From: Novosphingobium sp. CF614
Lineage (GTDB): Bacteria > Pseudomonadota > Alphaproteobacteria > Sphingomonadales > Sphingomonadaceae
Assembly: GCF_900113255.1 (NCBI RefSeq)
Contig: NZ_FOOR01000015.1
Coordinates: forward strand, 1-64,000
Length of the DNA: 64,000 nucleotides
Reading direction: 5' to 3'
The notes under the pieces were generated by a model. It made no database searches. It was not told the DNA's origin and saw only the letters and a list, made by a program, of their open reading frames with translations. Below, piece after piece: positions 39,359 through 49,048 of this stretch. Positions within the stretch are counted from its first letter, which is position 1. Each line of letters begins with the position of its first letter. The translations under genes were made by a program, and so were the position numbers.

Positions 39359-40585
39359 ATGACCCATCCCGTCTCCCCGCTCGCCATGCCCTTCCCCGAC
39401 CTGCCGGCGATCGCGGGCGTTACCCCGCATGTCGTGCGCGCCGGGTACAAGGACTGGGGGCGCTGCGACCTTACTTACGTCACGCTCGACGAAGGCACCG
39501 CCGTCGCCGGCGTGTTCACCAGGAACCAGTGCTGTTCGAGCGAAGTCGAACTCGGCCGCGAGAACGTGAAGCTCGGCAAGGCCCGGGCACTGGTGGTGAA
39601 CGCGGGCAATTCCAACGCCTTTACCGGCTATCGCGGGCGCGAGGCGGTGGAGCAGATCATGGATCAGGTCGCGGCGCACCTCGGCTGTCCGAAGGAGCAG
39701 GTGTTCGTCTCCTCGACCGGCGTGATCGGCGTGCCGCTGCCCAAGGACAAGGCGCGCGAAGGCGTCGCCGCGGCGCTGATCGCCGAACCCTGCTCCTGGG
39801 AGGACGCCGCGCGCACCATCTCCACCACCGACACCTTTCCCAAGGGCGCCACGGCCAGCGCGATGATCGGCGGCACCAAAGCCACCATCAGCGCGATCAT
39901 CAAGGGATCAGGCATGATCGCGCCGGACATGGCGACGATGCTGGGATACCTGTTCACCGACGCGGCAGTGGAGCCCGGGTTCCTGCAGGAATGCCTTGCG
40001 GCGGCGAACTTGCGCACCTTTTCGTGCATCACCGTCGATTCGGATACTTCGACCAGCGACACCGTGCTCGCCTTCGCGACCGGCAAGGCCGGCAATGCCC
40101 CCCTTGCCTCGTTCGACAGCCCCGGCGCCGATGCCTTCGCCGCCGCCGTCCACGACGTTTGCCGCCAGCTCGCCCACCTGGTCGTGCGCGACGGCGAGGG
40201 GGCCAGCAAGTTCATCGCCGTCACCGTTACCGGCGCGGTCTCTGACGAAAGCGCGCGCAAGGTCGGAATGGCCATTGCCAATTCTCCCTTGGTCAAGACC
40301 GCCATCGCCGGCGAGGACGCCAACTGGGGCCGTGTCGTCATGGCGGTGGGCAAAGCCGGCGAACCGGCGGACCGGGACAAGCTCTCGATCGGTTTCGGTG
40401 GCCTCTGGGCCGCGCGCGAGGGGTTGCCGCTGGCGGACTATGACGAAGCGCCGGTGGCCACGCACCTCAAGGGCCAGGATGTAACCATCGAAGTCGACCT
40501 GGGGCTGGGCGAGGGACGGGCCACGGTCTGGACCTGCGACCTCACCCATGGCTACATCTCGATCAACGCGGATTACCGGAGCTGA
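39359..40585 (+). CDS. argJ: Bifunctional glutamate N-acetyltransferase / amino-acid acetyltransferase ArgJ
   Basis: A 408-aa arginine-pathway enzyme that moves the acetyl group from N-acetylornithine to glutamate. It is made as a precursor that cuts itself into alpha and beta chains; the cleavage motif is visible in IAPDMATMLGYLFTDA (between Ala and Thr of MATML). Other hallmarks: VVNAGNSNAFTG, SSTGVIGVPLP, TKATISAIIKGSGM, SCITVDSDTSTSDT, and GEDANWGRVVMAVGKAG. ATG 39359 was chosen; the frame continues upstream without support. Its stop overlaps the glutathione transferase start by one base. Confidence 0.95.
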   Translation: MTHPVSPLAMPFPDLPAIAGVTPHVVRAGYKDWGRCDLTYVTLDEGTAVAGVFTRNQCCSSEVELGRENVKLGKARALVVNAGNSNAFTGYRGREAVEQIMDQVAAHLGCPKEQVFVSSTGVIGVPLPKDKAREGVAAALIAEPCSWEDAARTISTTDTFPKGATASAMIGGTKATISAIIKGSGMIAPDMATMLGYLFTDAAVEPGFLQECLAAANLRTFSCITVDSDTSTSDTVLAFATGKAGNAPLASFDSPGADAFAAAVHDVCRQLAHLVVRDGEGASKFIAVTVTGAVSDESARKVGMAIANSPLVKTAIAGEDANWGRVVMAVGKAGEPADRDKLSIGFGGLWAAREGLPLADYDEAPVATHLKGQDVTIEVDLGLGEGRATVWTCDLTHGYISINADYRS

Positions 40586-41205
40586 TGGAAACGTCATTCG
40601 CCGTCTGGGGCCGGCTGAACTCGCACAACGTCAAGAAGGTCGTCTGGTTCGCCGAGGAGCTGGGCCTGGACTATGTCCGCCGCGATATCGGCGGCCAGTT
40701 CGGCTATACCGAGGACTACCTCGCCAAGAACCCGAACCGGGTGGTGCCGATGATCGAGGACGACAACCTCGCGCTGTGGGAATCGAACGCGATCCTGCGT
40801 TATATGGCCGCCGAATATGGAGGCGAGCGCTGGTTTCCCGCCGATCCCGCGCAGCGCGCACGCGCCGATCGCTGGATGGACTGGCAGGTCACTTATGCCG
40901 ACGCGCAGCGCCTCCCCTTCCTAAGCTTCGCGCGGACGCCCAGGGCGGACTGGGACATGGCGGCGATCACGCGCGACATGGATTCGTGCGCAAAGCAGCT
41001 CGCGGTGATGGAGCGGTATCTTGGTGAAAGCCCCTGGCTCTCGGGCAGCCAGTTCGGCATCGGCGACATTCCCATGGGCGTCTATGCCTATACTTGGTTC
41101 AGCCTGCCCTTCGAAAAGCCGGAATTTCCCGCGATCGCCGAATGGTACGCCCGGATTCGGGAACGTCCCGGCTACGCCCGGCAGGTCATGATCCCGCTGA
41201 CGTGA
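40585..41205 (+). CDS. Glutathione S-transferase family protein
   Basis: A 206-aa soluble GST. The N-terminal thioredoxin-like half has WGRLNSHNVKKVVWFAEEL with Ser/Asn at the catalytic position, the cis-proline region RVVPMIEDDNLALWESNAIL, and the C-terminal helical half has FGIGDIPMGVYAYTWFSLP with the N-capping motif. This resembles the beta/theta-like bacterial enzymes. The substrate is unknown. It is translationally coupled to argJ (stop and start share one base) and to the following phosphatase-like gene (GTGA overlap). Confidence 0.88.
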   Translation: METSFAVWGRLNSHNVKKVVWFAEELGLDYVRRDIGGQFGYTEDYLAKNPNRVVPMIEDDNLALWESNAILRYMAAEYGGERWFPADPAQRARADRWMDWQVTYADAQRLPFLSFARTPRADWDMAAITRDMDSCAKQLAVMERYLGESPWLSGSQFGIGDIPMGVYAYTWFSLPFEKPEFPAIAEWYARIRERPGYARQVMIPLT

Positions 41206-42011
41206 TCGCCCCCGCGCTCACCGCCGCCGTCGAGGCGATCCTGCGCGAGGCCAACGAGCGCGCGATCCTGCCCTATTACCGGTCGCTTTCCTCCGCGCAG
41301 ATCGACAACAAGGCCGCCGATGATGTCGTCACCGTGGCCGACAGGGAAAGCGAGGCGCTGCTGACCGAGCGCCTCTCCGCACTGCTGCCGGAAGCGGCGG
41401 TGGTGGGCGAGGAAGCGGCATTCGCCGATGCCGCGGTGCTTGGACGGCTCACGGACGGCCTGTGCTGGATCGTCGATCCGCTTGACGGCACTAACAACTT
41501 CGCTGGCGGTCAACCGCCGTTCGGCATCCTGGTGGCGCTCGCCGATCGGGGCGAGACGCTTGGGGGCTGGATCCTCGATTGCCTGACCGGGCGATTCTGC
41601 CACGCCGGCAAGGGCACCGGCGCATGGGTCAACGGCGAGCGCGTCATGGCGATATCCTCGGGCGAGGCCTTGCCGGTCGCAGCGATCTCGCTGATCTTTC
41701 TTGAACCGGCCCGGCGCGAACAGATCCGCCAGCACATCGCCCCGCATTATCGCCTCGTCGACATCCCGCGCTGCGCCGCCGAGCAATATCCGCGCCTGGT
41801 ACTGGGAACGAACGACGTTTCGGTGTTCGAACGCACCCTGCCCTGGGACCATGCGGCGGGCGCGCTGTTCCTGAACGAAGCGGGCGGGCGCTGCGCCCGG
41901 CCCGACGGTTCGGCCTACCGCGTCGACGAATTCGAGCGGCCCGGGATCATCGGCGCCTCCTCGAAGCGGCTGTTCGACGATCTTGCACGGCGGCTGGCGG
42001 CGCTGGCGTGA
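41202..42011 (+). CDS. Inositol-monophosphatase-family phosphatase
   Basis: A 269-aa Mg-dependent phosphatase-fold protein. Metal ligands are visible: EEAAF near residue 65, the hallmark WIVDPLDGTNNFAGG, and WDHAAGALFLNEAGG towards the C-terminus. Substrates in this family include inositol phosphates, histidinol phosphate and 3'-phosphoadenosine phosphate; this one cannot be assigned. The GTG start at 41202 overlaps the GST stop by 4 bp, so argJ, gst and this gene are probably one operon. A palindromic repeat follows. Confidence 0.88.
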   Translation: MIAPALTAAVEAILREANERAILPYYRSLSSAQIDNKAADDVVTVADRESEALLTERLSALLPEAAVVGEEAAFADAAVLGRLTDGLCWIVDPLDGTNNFAGGQPPFGILVALADRGETLGGWILDCLTGRFCHAGKGTGAWVNGERVMAISSGEALPVAAISLIFLEPARREQIRQHIAPHYRLVDIPRCAAEQYPRLVLGTNDVSVFERTLPWDHAAGALFLNEAGGRCARPDGSAYRVDEFERPGIIGASSKRLFDDLARRLAALA

Positions 42012-42032
42012 CACCAGGCCCCGGCGGAACCA

Positions 42033-42163
42033 GGCTGGTCTCCTTCCTTGGCCACCGCGAGCCGGGCGCAACGCGATCCAGAGCGCTTGCCCCTGGATTG
42101 CCGCGCCGCCTTCGGCGACTCGCGGCGACGAAGGAAGGAGAAGGGTTTCGCTTGGCGAGACCT
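42033..42163. repeat. Dispersed palindromic repeat, copy R4
   Basis: Inverted arms CTCCTTCCTTGGCCACCGCG (42040-42059) and its near complement around 42119-42142 enclose a core with GATCCAGAGC and CCTGGATTGCCGC, the same parts as the core of R3. The outer ends GGTCTC and GAGACC also pair. It fills the gap between the phosphatase-like gene and trxA, which converge. Confidence 0.65.
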
Positions 42164-42166
42164 GTA

Positions 42167-42487
42167 TTACAGCGCGCCTTCGATCCAGCCCCTGAGCGCG
42201 CTCTTGGGCGCGGCGCCGAGCTTGTCGGCCACTTTTTCGCCGTTCCGGAACAGCACGAGATAGGGAATCGACTTCACGCCGAATTGCATCGGCGTCTCAC
42301 TGTTGGCCATGATGTCCATCTTGGCGATGGTCACCTTGTCGGCCAGTTCCTCGGAGATTTCCTCCAGGGCCGGGCCGATCATCTTGCATGGGCCGCACCA
42401 GTCCGCCCAGAAGTCGACAAGCACGGGCTTGTCGGCCTTCAGGACATCGTCCTCGAAGCTGGCATCGGTGACGGCAATGGTTGACAT
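42167..42487 (-). CDS. trxA: Thioredoxin
   Basis: A 106-aa general protein-disulfide reductase. The active site is VDFWADWCGPCKMIGPALEE; the cis-proline SIPYLVLF and the C-terminal LRGWIEGAL fit classic Trx-1. ATG 42487 follows AGGAG at about 10 nt. It lies downstream of addA on the same strand, the last gene of a long co-directional run beginning with ahcY. Confidence 0.96.
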   Translation of the reverse strand: MSTIAVTDASFEDDVLKADKPVLVDFWADWCGPCKMIGPALEEISEELADKVTIAKMDIMANSETPMQFGVKSIPYLVLFRNGEKVADKLGAAPKSALRGWIEGAL

Positions 42488-42566
42488 GAAATGGACTCCT
42501 CGAATGGCGGATTGACCGCAATCTAGGGATGAAAAAGCCGGAGGCAACGCCGTTTCCCGGATAGCT

Positions 42567-45500
42567 TTACTCGGCGGGCGTGAAGTGCGGCTTGTAACGA
42601 TCGAGCGTCGCGGCGGGAACGGCGATCAGGTGCGGGGTGGCGGTGTAGAGCAGCGCCACCTCGACCGTCCGCCCCGGAAACGTGGCTTCCAGCGCGGCGG
42701 CGTAAGCGCCCATCTGGCGAAGCACGCCTGGCGGCACCTGATCGAGCGAGGACGGCGGACGGCGCGCCGTCTTGAAATCCACCAGCCGCACACGCTCCGG
42801 TTCCACCACCAGCCGGTCGATGGTGCCCGCCACCACTTGCCCGCCGACGACCGCGGTGACCGGAACCTCGGCAAGGCTGCCCGGCGCGAAGAGATCGGCC
42901 CAGTCGGGATGAGCCAGCACGCGAAGCGCGGCGGCAAGCATCGCATCGCGGTCGTGATCTGACAGGCCCGGCACGTTACGCTCCAGCCAGGCCCGCCCCG
43001 TCGCCGCGCGCGCTTCGGCGGTGACTTCAGGCAGCCGTTCCAGCAGCTTGTGCACCAGCGTGCCGCGCCGCGCGGCTTCGCGCCCTGCCCCTGGTGGGAA
43101 CGGCGGATCGGGCGCATCGTCCTCGCCCAGTGCCGAGGGAGCGAGCGGACGCGGCGGGCGCGGCTCGGCGGGCGGCACGCGTTCGAGCCAGGGCGGCAGC
43201 GGCGTACGCAGAGGCAATCGGGGCGAAACGACCTCGACCAAGGTGGGACCGGCAGCGGTGCCGTGCTCGCAGCGTGAGCCCCAGATCGGGTCCGCCATTT
43301 CGGCTTCGGGTGGAAACAGTTCGCGCAGCCGGGCGTACCAGCTCTTGGGCGGCGGCCCGTCCCGATCCCGGCGGCCCAGTGCGCCGCCGACGAACAGCGC
43401 TTCCTCCGCGCGGGTCATGGCGACGTAGAGCAGCCGCCAGTGCTCCTCCTCATCGGCCTTGCGGTTGGCCTCGATCCGCTCGGCGATGCGGCCCTGCTTC
43501 TCTTCCCTCGAAAGCGGCGGCAGCGGGATCACGCGCGCTTCATGGGCCGGATCGGGCAGGTCCAGCCCTCGCTCGCGCGCGCTTTCGGGATTGCCGGTGG
43601 CATCGGCCAGGATGACGATGGGGGCCTGCAAGCCTTTCGATCCATGCACGGTCATCACCCGCACCAGGCCCGCCGCATTATCCGCTTCGCGCTTCAATTC
43701 ACCGTCGCCCGCATCGAACCAGGCGAGGAAGCCCGCCAGGCTCGGCGTGCCGGTGGCGGCATAGGCCTTGGCGGCATTGACCAGTTCGTCGATCGGATCG
43801 TCCGCCTCGCCGCCAAGCCGCGCGATCAGCCGGCGCCGGCCCTGCCACGGGCCCACCAGCAGCCAATGGAGCAGATCCTGCGGCGGCTCGTAATCGGCCA
43901 GCGCCAGCAGATCGCCCAGTTGCTGCAGCGCCGCCGCCACGTCCGATTCGCGCGAACGGCGCAAGTGATCCCACAAGTGCGCATGCCGGTCCCGATAGCC
44001 GTGCCGCAGCAACTGTTCCTGGCTCCAGCCCACCAGCGGCGAGACCAGCAGGCTGGCGAGGTTGAGATCGTCCAGCGGCTGCACCGCGAAGCGCAGCGCC
44101 GCGACCAGGTCCTTCACCGCCAGCGGCGCGCCAAGACGCAGGCGGTCCACCCCCGCCACCGGCACGCCGGCGGCGTGCAGGCGCGCGACGATCAGCCCGG
44201 CCAGTTCCTTGCGCTGGCGCACCAGCACCATGACGTCACCCGCCGTCGCCCGGCGCGGCCGGCCCTTGACGAGCGTGAAGCCGGGGCCGTGCGGATCGAG
44301 CCAACCCCTGACCTGGCGGGCGATGTTGTCGGCCATCCTGCGATCGGGGCGCGAAAGCCAGGTCTGCGCCCCGTCCTCTTCCTGCTCTTCGTCTCCCGCA
44401 TCCTCGTCGCCCTCGTCAGGCATGTCACTGATTGGCCGCCAGAGTGCGACATATCCGGGGCGCTTCTCACCCACGTGCGGCTCCGGCTCGCGGTCGAGCC
44501 CAAAGCTTTCGTGGCCGATGCCGGCGATCGCGCGATCGACGAAATCGAGCACGTTCTGCGCGGTGCGGAAGCTGCGCTCCAGCCCCAGCTCGATCATCCG
44601 GCGCGCGCGCTGGTTGCTGCGCAGCATCTCCGCATTTTCGGCGGCCTGCCGCATTTCCCGCCGGACGCGATCGGCGGCGCGGCGGAAGTTTTCCGGACTG
44701 GTGCCCTGGAAACGAAAAATCGCCTGCTTGTAGTCCCCCACCACGAAGAGCGTGCGCATCACGTCGCCGTGCTGGCCGAGCCCGGCCCAGAACTCCTCCG
44801 CCATGGCGAATATGATGTCCCACTGCGCCGCATTGGTGTCCTGCGCCTCGTCGACCAGGATATGGTCGAAGCGCCGGTCCAGCTTGTAGCGGATCCAGTC
44901 GGCCTGCGCCTTGTTGCCAAGCAGGTCGGCGGCGCGGCGGATCTGGTCGTCGAAATCGATCAACCCCTCGCGCTGCTTGGCCGCGTCCCATGCCAGCGCG
45001 AAGGCCCGGCCGAGCCGCAGCGCGGGGATCAGGCGCTCGGCGAGCGTCAGCAGCGCCGCCGCCGCGCGGATGCGGGCGATGCAGGCGACGATCCGGGCGC
45101 AGCAATCGGGGTAGCCGGGATCGATCTTTTCCTGTGAAGTGCTCGAACGCGGCTCCCCTTTCTGCGTCAGGAAGGCCCCCGCGAGCGCATCGATATCCGC
45201 CAATCGCTGCGCCGGATCGCCCAGCAGCCATTCACTGATCGTGTCAACGCTCTGGAGCCCCGTCTTGGTCCCCCACGCATGATTGACCTCCATGCAGCGG
45301 CGCAGCGACTGGACGTCGAACTCCCCGTCGCCGCACATCGTCGCCAGCCAGGGGGCGTTGGCATCGGCGGGCAGGCCCAGCAGGCGCAGCACGTTCGCGC
45401 GCATGTCGCCCGCCTGCCAGCTTCCGGGGCCGATCCACGCCTCGCGCGCCGAAGCGCAGCGCAGCAGAAAGCCGACCACGGCCGGGGGGCCATGCCGCAG

Positions 45501-46067
45501 CGAAAGCTGCTCCACCGCCCGCAGCAATTGCGGATCGCCCAGCGGATCGCGCTCGGCATGGACCAGCAAGTCGGCCAGGACCTGCCGTGCCAGCAGCACG
45601 CGTTCGCGATCCTCCATCGGCCGGCTGCCGGGGGTCAGTTCGGCCTCGAGCGGAAACGTCGCGAGCAGCCACTGCGAGAAGGCGTGGATGGTATCGATCC
45701 GAAGGCCGCCGCCGGGACAATCGAGCACCGACGCGAACAGCGTGCGGGCATGGGCCAGCGTCGCCGCGTCGGTCGGCGCGCCGATGGCATCAAGGCGGGC
45801 AAACAGCTCCGGATCGCCAAGCCGCACCCATTGCGCGAGCGTGCCGTTGATGCGCGCGGCCATTTCGGTCGCGCCCGCCTTGGTGAAAGTGAGGCACAGG
45901 ATCTGCGAAGGCTCGACCCCCGGCTGCAGCAAAAGCCGCAGCACGCGGGAAGAGAGCACCTGGGTCTTGCCGGTCCCGGCCGAAGCGGAAAGCCACACCG
46001 TCTCGCGCGGATCGACCGCGCGCTTCTGGTTGCCGTGGAGCGGATGGACGGCACCGGCGCCGCTCAT
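42567..46067 (-). CDS. addA: Double-strand break repair helicase-nuclease AddA
   Basis: A 1166-aa UvrD-family helicase fused to a RecB-type nuclease, working with AddB to resect double-strand breaks. Walker A LSASAGTGKTQVLSSR is at the N-terminus, followed by ILCLTFTKAGATEMAARI, Walker B HILVDEAQDTNAAQWDII, VGDYKQAIFRFQG, helicase motif VMTVHGSKGLQAPIVIL, and YVAMTRAEEALFVGG. The C-terminal nuclease has DRLVVEPERVRLVDFKTARR. Full length for the alphaproteobacterial protein. The start overlaps the addB stop by 4 bp (ATGA). Confidence 0.95.
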   Translation of the reverse strand: MSGAGAVHPLHGNQKRAVDPRETVWLSASAGTGKTQVLSSRVLRLLLQPGVEPSQILCLTFTKAGATEMAARINGTLAQWVRLGDPELFARLDAIGAPTDAATLAHARTLFASVLDCPGGGLRIDTIHAFSQWLLATFPLEAELTPGSRPMEDRERVLLARQVLADLLVHAERDPLGDPQLLRAVEQLSLRHGPPAVVGFLLRCASAREAWIGPGSWQAGDMRANVLRLLGLPADANAPWLATMCGDGEFDVQSLRRCMEVNHAWGTKTGLQSVDTISEWLLGDPAQRLADIDALAGAFLTQKGEPRSSTSQEKIDPGYPDCCARIVACIARIRAAAALLTLAERLIPALRLGRAFALAWDAAKQREGLIDFDDQIRRAADLLGNKAQADWIRYKLDRRFDHILVDEAQDTNAAQWDIIFAMAEEFWAGLGQHGDVMRTLFVVGDYKQAIFRFQGTSPENFRRAADRVRREMRQAAENAEMLRSNQRARRMIELGLERSFRTAQNVLDFVDRAIAGIGHESFGLDREPEPHVGEKRPGYVALWRPISDMPDEGDEDAGDEEQEEDGAQTWLSRPDRRMADNIARQVRGWLDPHGPGFTLVKGRPRRATAGDVMVLVRQRKELAGLIVARLHAAGVPVAGVDRLRLGAPLAVKDLVAALRFAVQPLDDLNLASLLVSPLVGWSQEQLLRHGYRDRHAHLWDHLRRSRESDVAAALQQLGDLLALADYEPPQDLLHWLLVGPWQGRRRLIARLGGEADDPIDELVNAAKAYAATGTPSLAGFLAWFDAGDGELKREADNAAGLVRVMTVHGSKGLQAPIVILADATGNPESARERGLDLPDPAHEARVIPLPPLSREEKQGRIAERIEANRKADEEEHWRLLYVAMTRAEEALFVGGALGRRDRDGPPPKSWYARLRELFPPEAEMADPIWGSRCEHGTAAGPTLVEVVSPRLPLRTPLPPWLERVPPAEPRPPRPLAPSALGEDDAPDPPFPPGAGREAARRGTLVHKLLERLPEVTAEARAATGRAWLERNVPGLSDHDRDAMLAAALRVLAHPDWADLFAPGSLAEVPVTAVVGGQVVAGTIDRLVVEPERVRLVDFKTARRPPSSLDQVPPGVLRQMGAYAAALEATFPGRTVEVALLYTATPHLIAVPAATLDRYKPHFTPAE

Positions 46068-49048
46068 GTCGCGCCCTCCCCGTCATCCCCCATCGCGGTG
46101 ATCCACTCGTCGAGCCGCATCAGCTGGTCGTAGTCGGCGTAGCTGCCGAGTTCCGGATTGAGCCGCGCCGTGAACGGCTCGGTGCCCAGGATCCACTTGT
46201 CGAGCGCATCGTCGAGGAAGAACCCAGTGGTCGGCAGGAACCTGTCCGGATCGATGCCGGTGCGTTTCCTTTCCACCTTGAGCGGCGTTTCGATGAAGCC
46301 GAGCCGGTCCTTCTTCTTGCCGAGCGACCAGTATTCGAAAGCCTTGGCTTCGCCCGTCACACCCTCGAACCCGCCCGCCTCGGCGATCATGCCGATCAGG
46401 CCCAGTTGCAGCGCGAAGCCTTCTTCCACGCGCCGGGACGAAGGCGGCTTGCCGGTCTTGTAATCGACCACCGCAAGGGTTCCATCGGGCATCCGGTCGA
46501 TGCGATCAGCCCGTCCGTGGATCCGCACGTCGCGGTGGCGCATGCCGCCCCACTGCTCCACCGCGATGACCTGCCGCCCCTGTTCCTTCTGCGCGGCGAT
46601 CTCTCCGTCGATCCAGGTGAGCGCCTCGAGCAGGCGCGGCCGCCACAGCACGCGCATCAGCGGATGCGCGCTCATTTCGTCGAGCACCTCCTCGGCGATG
46701 GCGTGGAGGCCGCCCTGCGGTTCCCCGGCCTTGTGCCAACGTTCCAGGATGGCGTGAACGGCAATGCCCTGCCAGGCCGGAGTCGGCTCGGCATCGAGCC
46801 CGTCGAGCTTGCGCAAATGCAGGATCGCATTGGCGTAGAACTGATAGGGATCGCCGCGCAGCCGGTCGAGTCCCGTGACCGAGACTTCCACCTTGCGTTG
46901 CTCGGCCGAGGGCATCGGTTGCGGTCGCGGGTGTGGCGCCGCCGGGGCGGGATCGTCGATCAGGCGGGCAAGGCGCGGGGCTTCGGTCTCCAGGTGCCGC
47001 CCCGCCTGGTCGCCCAGCATGGCCCGGACGCGCAGCACGAAGCGGGAGGGGATCACTGGCCCGCTTTCGTCGCGCTGTGCCCAGCTCAGGACCACTTCCG
47101 GCGCCCCCAGAGTGGCGGCAAGATCGTGCGCGGCAAGGCCGATGCGGAAGTCCCCGCCAGGCACGCCGAGCGCCCGCAGGACGGCGGGCGGGAGGAGCGA
47201 ATCCCGCCCCGGACTCCCCGGCCAGACACCTTCGACAAGACCGCCGCAGATGACCAGGTCGGCGCGGCTCATGCGGGCTTCGAGCAGGCCGTAGATCGCG
47301 ACTCGCGGATGGCCACCCCAGGGCGGGCGCACCGAGACGCGGTCCATCGCGTCGCGCAGCACGGCATGAAGATCGCGCGGATCGAGCAAGGTTCCCGCCG
47401 CGTCCGCCGCCTCGCGCAGTTCCTCGACGAAAGCGCCGAGCGCGCGGCCGTCGGGCCCGGCCCAGATCGCCTCGCCGCACAGGGCCTCTGCCGCTTGGGC
47501 TAGGCCGGTCAGCAACACGGCCAGCGGCTCGGCCTCTCCGACAGCGAACAGCGGCGCCAGGATCGGCTCGACCCCGCCCCACCAGTCGCCCAGCCCGTGG
47601 TCCCCGGCAATGGCGGCCAGCGGGGCAAGCCCCGCGCCGGGGCGCGGCCCCCGCAGCGCAAGGTCAAGCCCGCGGGCATTCTCCAGCCAGCCCGCGCGCC
47701 CTTCGCCGCCTCCCGCCAGCGGATGGACCAGCAACGCGATCAGCGGCACCGGCGCCGCCTGCTCGGCCACGACTTCCGCAAGCAGGAGCAGCAGGCGGCC
47801 GGCGGCGGTCTGGGGCAAGGGCCGCCCGGCGGTGTCGTCCGCCGCGATTTCCCAGCGGCGCAAATGGGCGACGACGCGCGCCGCCAGGCTCCGGTCGGGC
47901 GTGACCAGCGCGACCCGGCGTTCGGGCACTTCCAGCGCCTCGCGGATCAACACCGCGATGGCCTGCGCCTCTTCGCCGGGATGGGCACATTCCATCAGCC
48001 GCACCCCGGAAAGGCGGCGGTGTTCCGGCTTGAGGGCGGCCCAGTTCGCAGAGGCCCGTGGCGGCAGGAACAAGTTGGAGATCGCCCTGCTGCGCTCCGG
48101 CGCCGCCGCCGACAGGCCCGCACGGTGCCAGGGCCGCACTTCCTCGCGGGCGATGCCCATGCGGTTCAGCAGCAGCTTGAGGTGATATTGCGGATGCGTC
48201 ACCGCGTCATGACGGCCGAACGGCGGATCGTCCTTGTCCACCGGGGCGCCGGCGGTGCCCAGTTCGTCCCAGACCTCGGGCGCGAGCGACAAGTCGAGGT
48301 CCGGCAGGATCACGCTGCCGCGTTCCAGTTCGCTTACCACCCGCAGCATCCTTGCCAGCGCGGGCGAGGCGCTGGTCACGCCGGCTGCGACCACCGGATG
48401 GGCCGGCGGCGCCTCCCGCCATCGCCGCGCGGCATGGTCGAACAGGCGGTTGCGGCGTTCCGGCGCATCGATTTCGCCTCGTGCCGCGAGTTCGGCAATC
48501 CAGTATTGCTGCACCATCAGGAAGGTGCGCGTATTGTCGCTCCAGTGTCCGGCCAGATCGCCGACGATGCCGATCACTTTCTCCGACATCAGGTCGATCG
48601 GCGCGATGCCTTCCACCAGCAGCCGGTCCATGGCACCGCCGATCTCCCAGGCACGGCGCAGCAGGGCCGCGCCGCTGCCCGCCTTTTCCCCTTCCACCTC
48701 GCGCAAGAAGTGGGCAAGGCGCAGCCAGCGCCGGGTCGGATCGGCGGCGGGCGGGATATCGGCCGCCCCCAGCGGATCGAGCAGCGGCCCCAGCGCCTCG
48801 TCCAGATCGAGATCGCCGACCACGGCCATGCGCGGCAGCAGGAGCCCCCGCATCGGATCCGGTCTCGAATGGCGGACGAAAGCCTCGGTCACGGTGCGCA
48901 CCGTGCGGCGGCTCGGCAACAGCAGGGTCAGCCGGGCAAGGCCCAGTTCCGGCTCGGCGTAGCGCGGCACCAATCCCGCCACCAGGGCATCGGCAAAACC
49001 GCGATGCGCGGCTATCGAGTAGATTCTGGGCCCGGCCCTTTCAGGCAC
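46064..49048 (-). CDS. addB: Double-strand break repair protein AddB
   Basis: A 994-aa partner of AddA, with an inactive helicase-like N-terminal half and a C-terminal RecB-type nuclease. It opens PRIYSIAAHRGFADALVAGL, typical of alphaproteobacterial AddB, and the nuclease region shows TGLDRLRGDPYQFYANAIL, GIAVHAILERWHK, IDRMPDGTLAVVDYKTGKPP (Asp-Lys catalytic pair in VDYKTG). The cysteines of the iron-sulfur cluster known from Bacillus AddB are not apparent. The start lies 8 bp inside the murU gene. Confidence 0.94.
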   Translation of the reverse strand: MPERAGPRIYSIAAHRGFADALVAGLVPRYAEPELGLARLTLLLPSRRTVRTVTEAFVRHSRPDPMRGLLLPRMAVVGDLDLDEALGPLLDPLGAADIPPAADPTRRWLRLAHFLREVEGEKAGSGAALLRRAWEIGGAMDRLLVEGIAPIDLMSEKVIGIVGDLAGHWSDNTRTFLMVQQYWIAELAARGEIDAPERRNRLFDHAARRWREAPPAHPVVAAGVTSASPALARMLRVVSELERGSVILPDLDLSLAPEVWDELGTAGAPVDKDDPPFGRHDAVTHPQYHLKLLLNRMGIAREEVRPWHRAGLSAAAPERSRAISNLFLPPRASANWAALKPEHRRLSGVRLMECAHPGEEAQAIAVLIREALEVPERRVALVTPDRSLAARVVAHLRRWEIAADDTAGRPLPQTAAGRLLLLLAEVVAEQAAPVPLIALLVHPLAGGGEGRAGWLENARGLDLALRGPRPGAGLAPLAAIAGDHGLGDWWGGVEPILAPLFAVGEAEPLAVLLTGLAQAAEALCGEAIWAGPDGRALGAFVEELREAADAAGTLLDPRDLHAVLRDAMDRVSVRPPWGGHPRVAIYGLLEARMSRADLVICGGLVEGVWPGSPGRDSLLPPAVLRALGVPGGDFRIGLAAHDLAATLGAPEVVLSWAQRDESGPVIPSRFVLRVRAMLGDQAGRHLETEAPRLARLIDDPAPAAPHPRPQPMPSAEQRKVEVSVTGLDRLRGDPYQFYANAILHLRKLDGLDAEPTPAWQGIAVHAILERWHKAGEPQGGLHAIAEEVLDEMSAHPLMRVLWRPRLLEALTWIDGEIAAQKEQGRQVIAVEQWGGMRHRDVRIHGRADRIDRMPDGTLAVVDYKTGKPPSSRRVEEGFALQLGLIGMIAEAGGFEGVTGEAKAFEYWSLGKKKDRLGFIETPLKVERKRTGIDPDRFLPTTGFFLDDALDKWILGTEPFTARLNPELGSYADYDQLMRLDEWITAMGDDGEGAT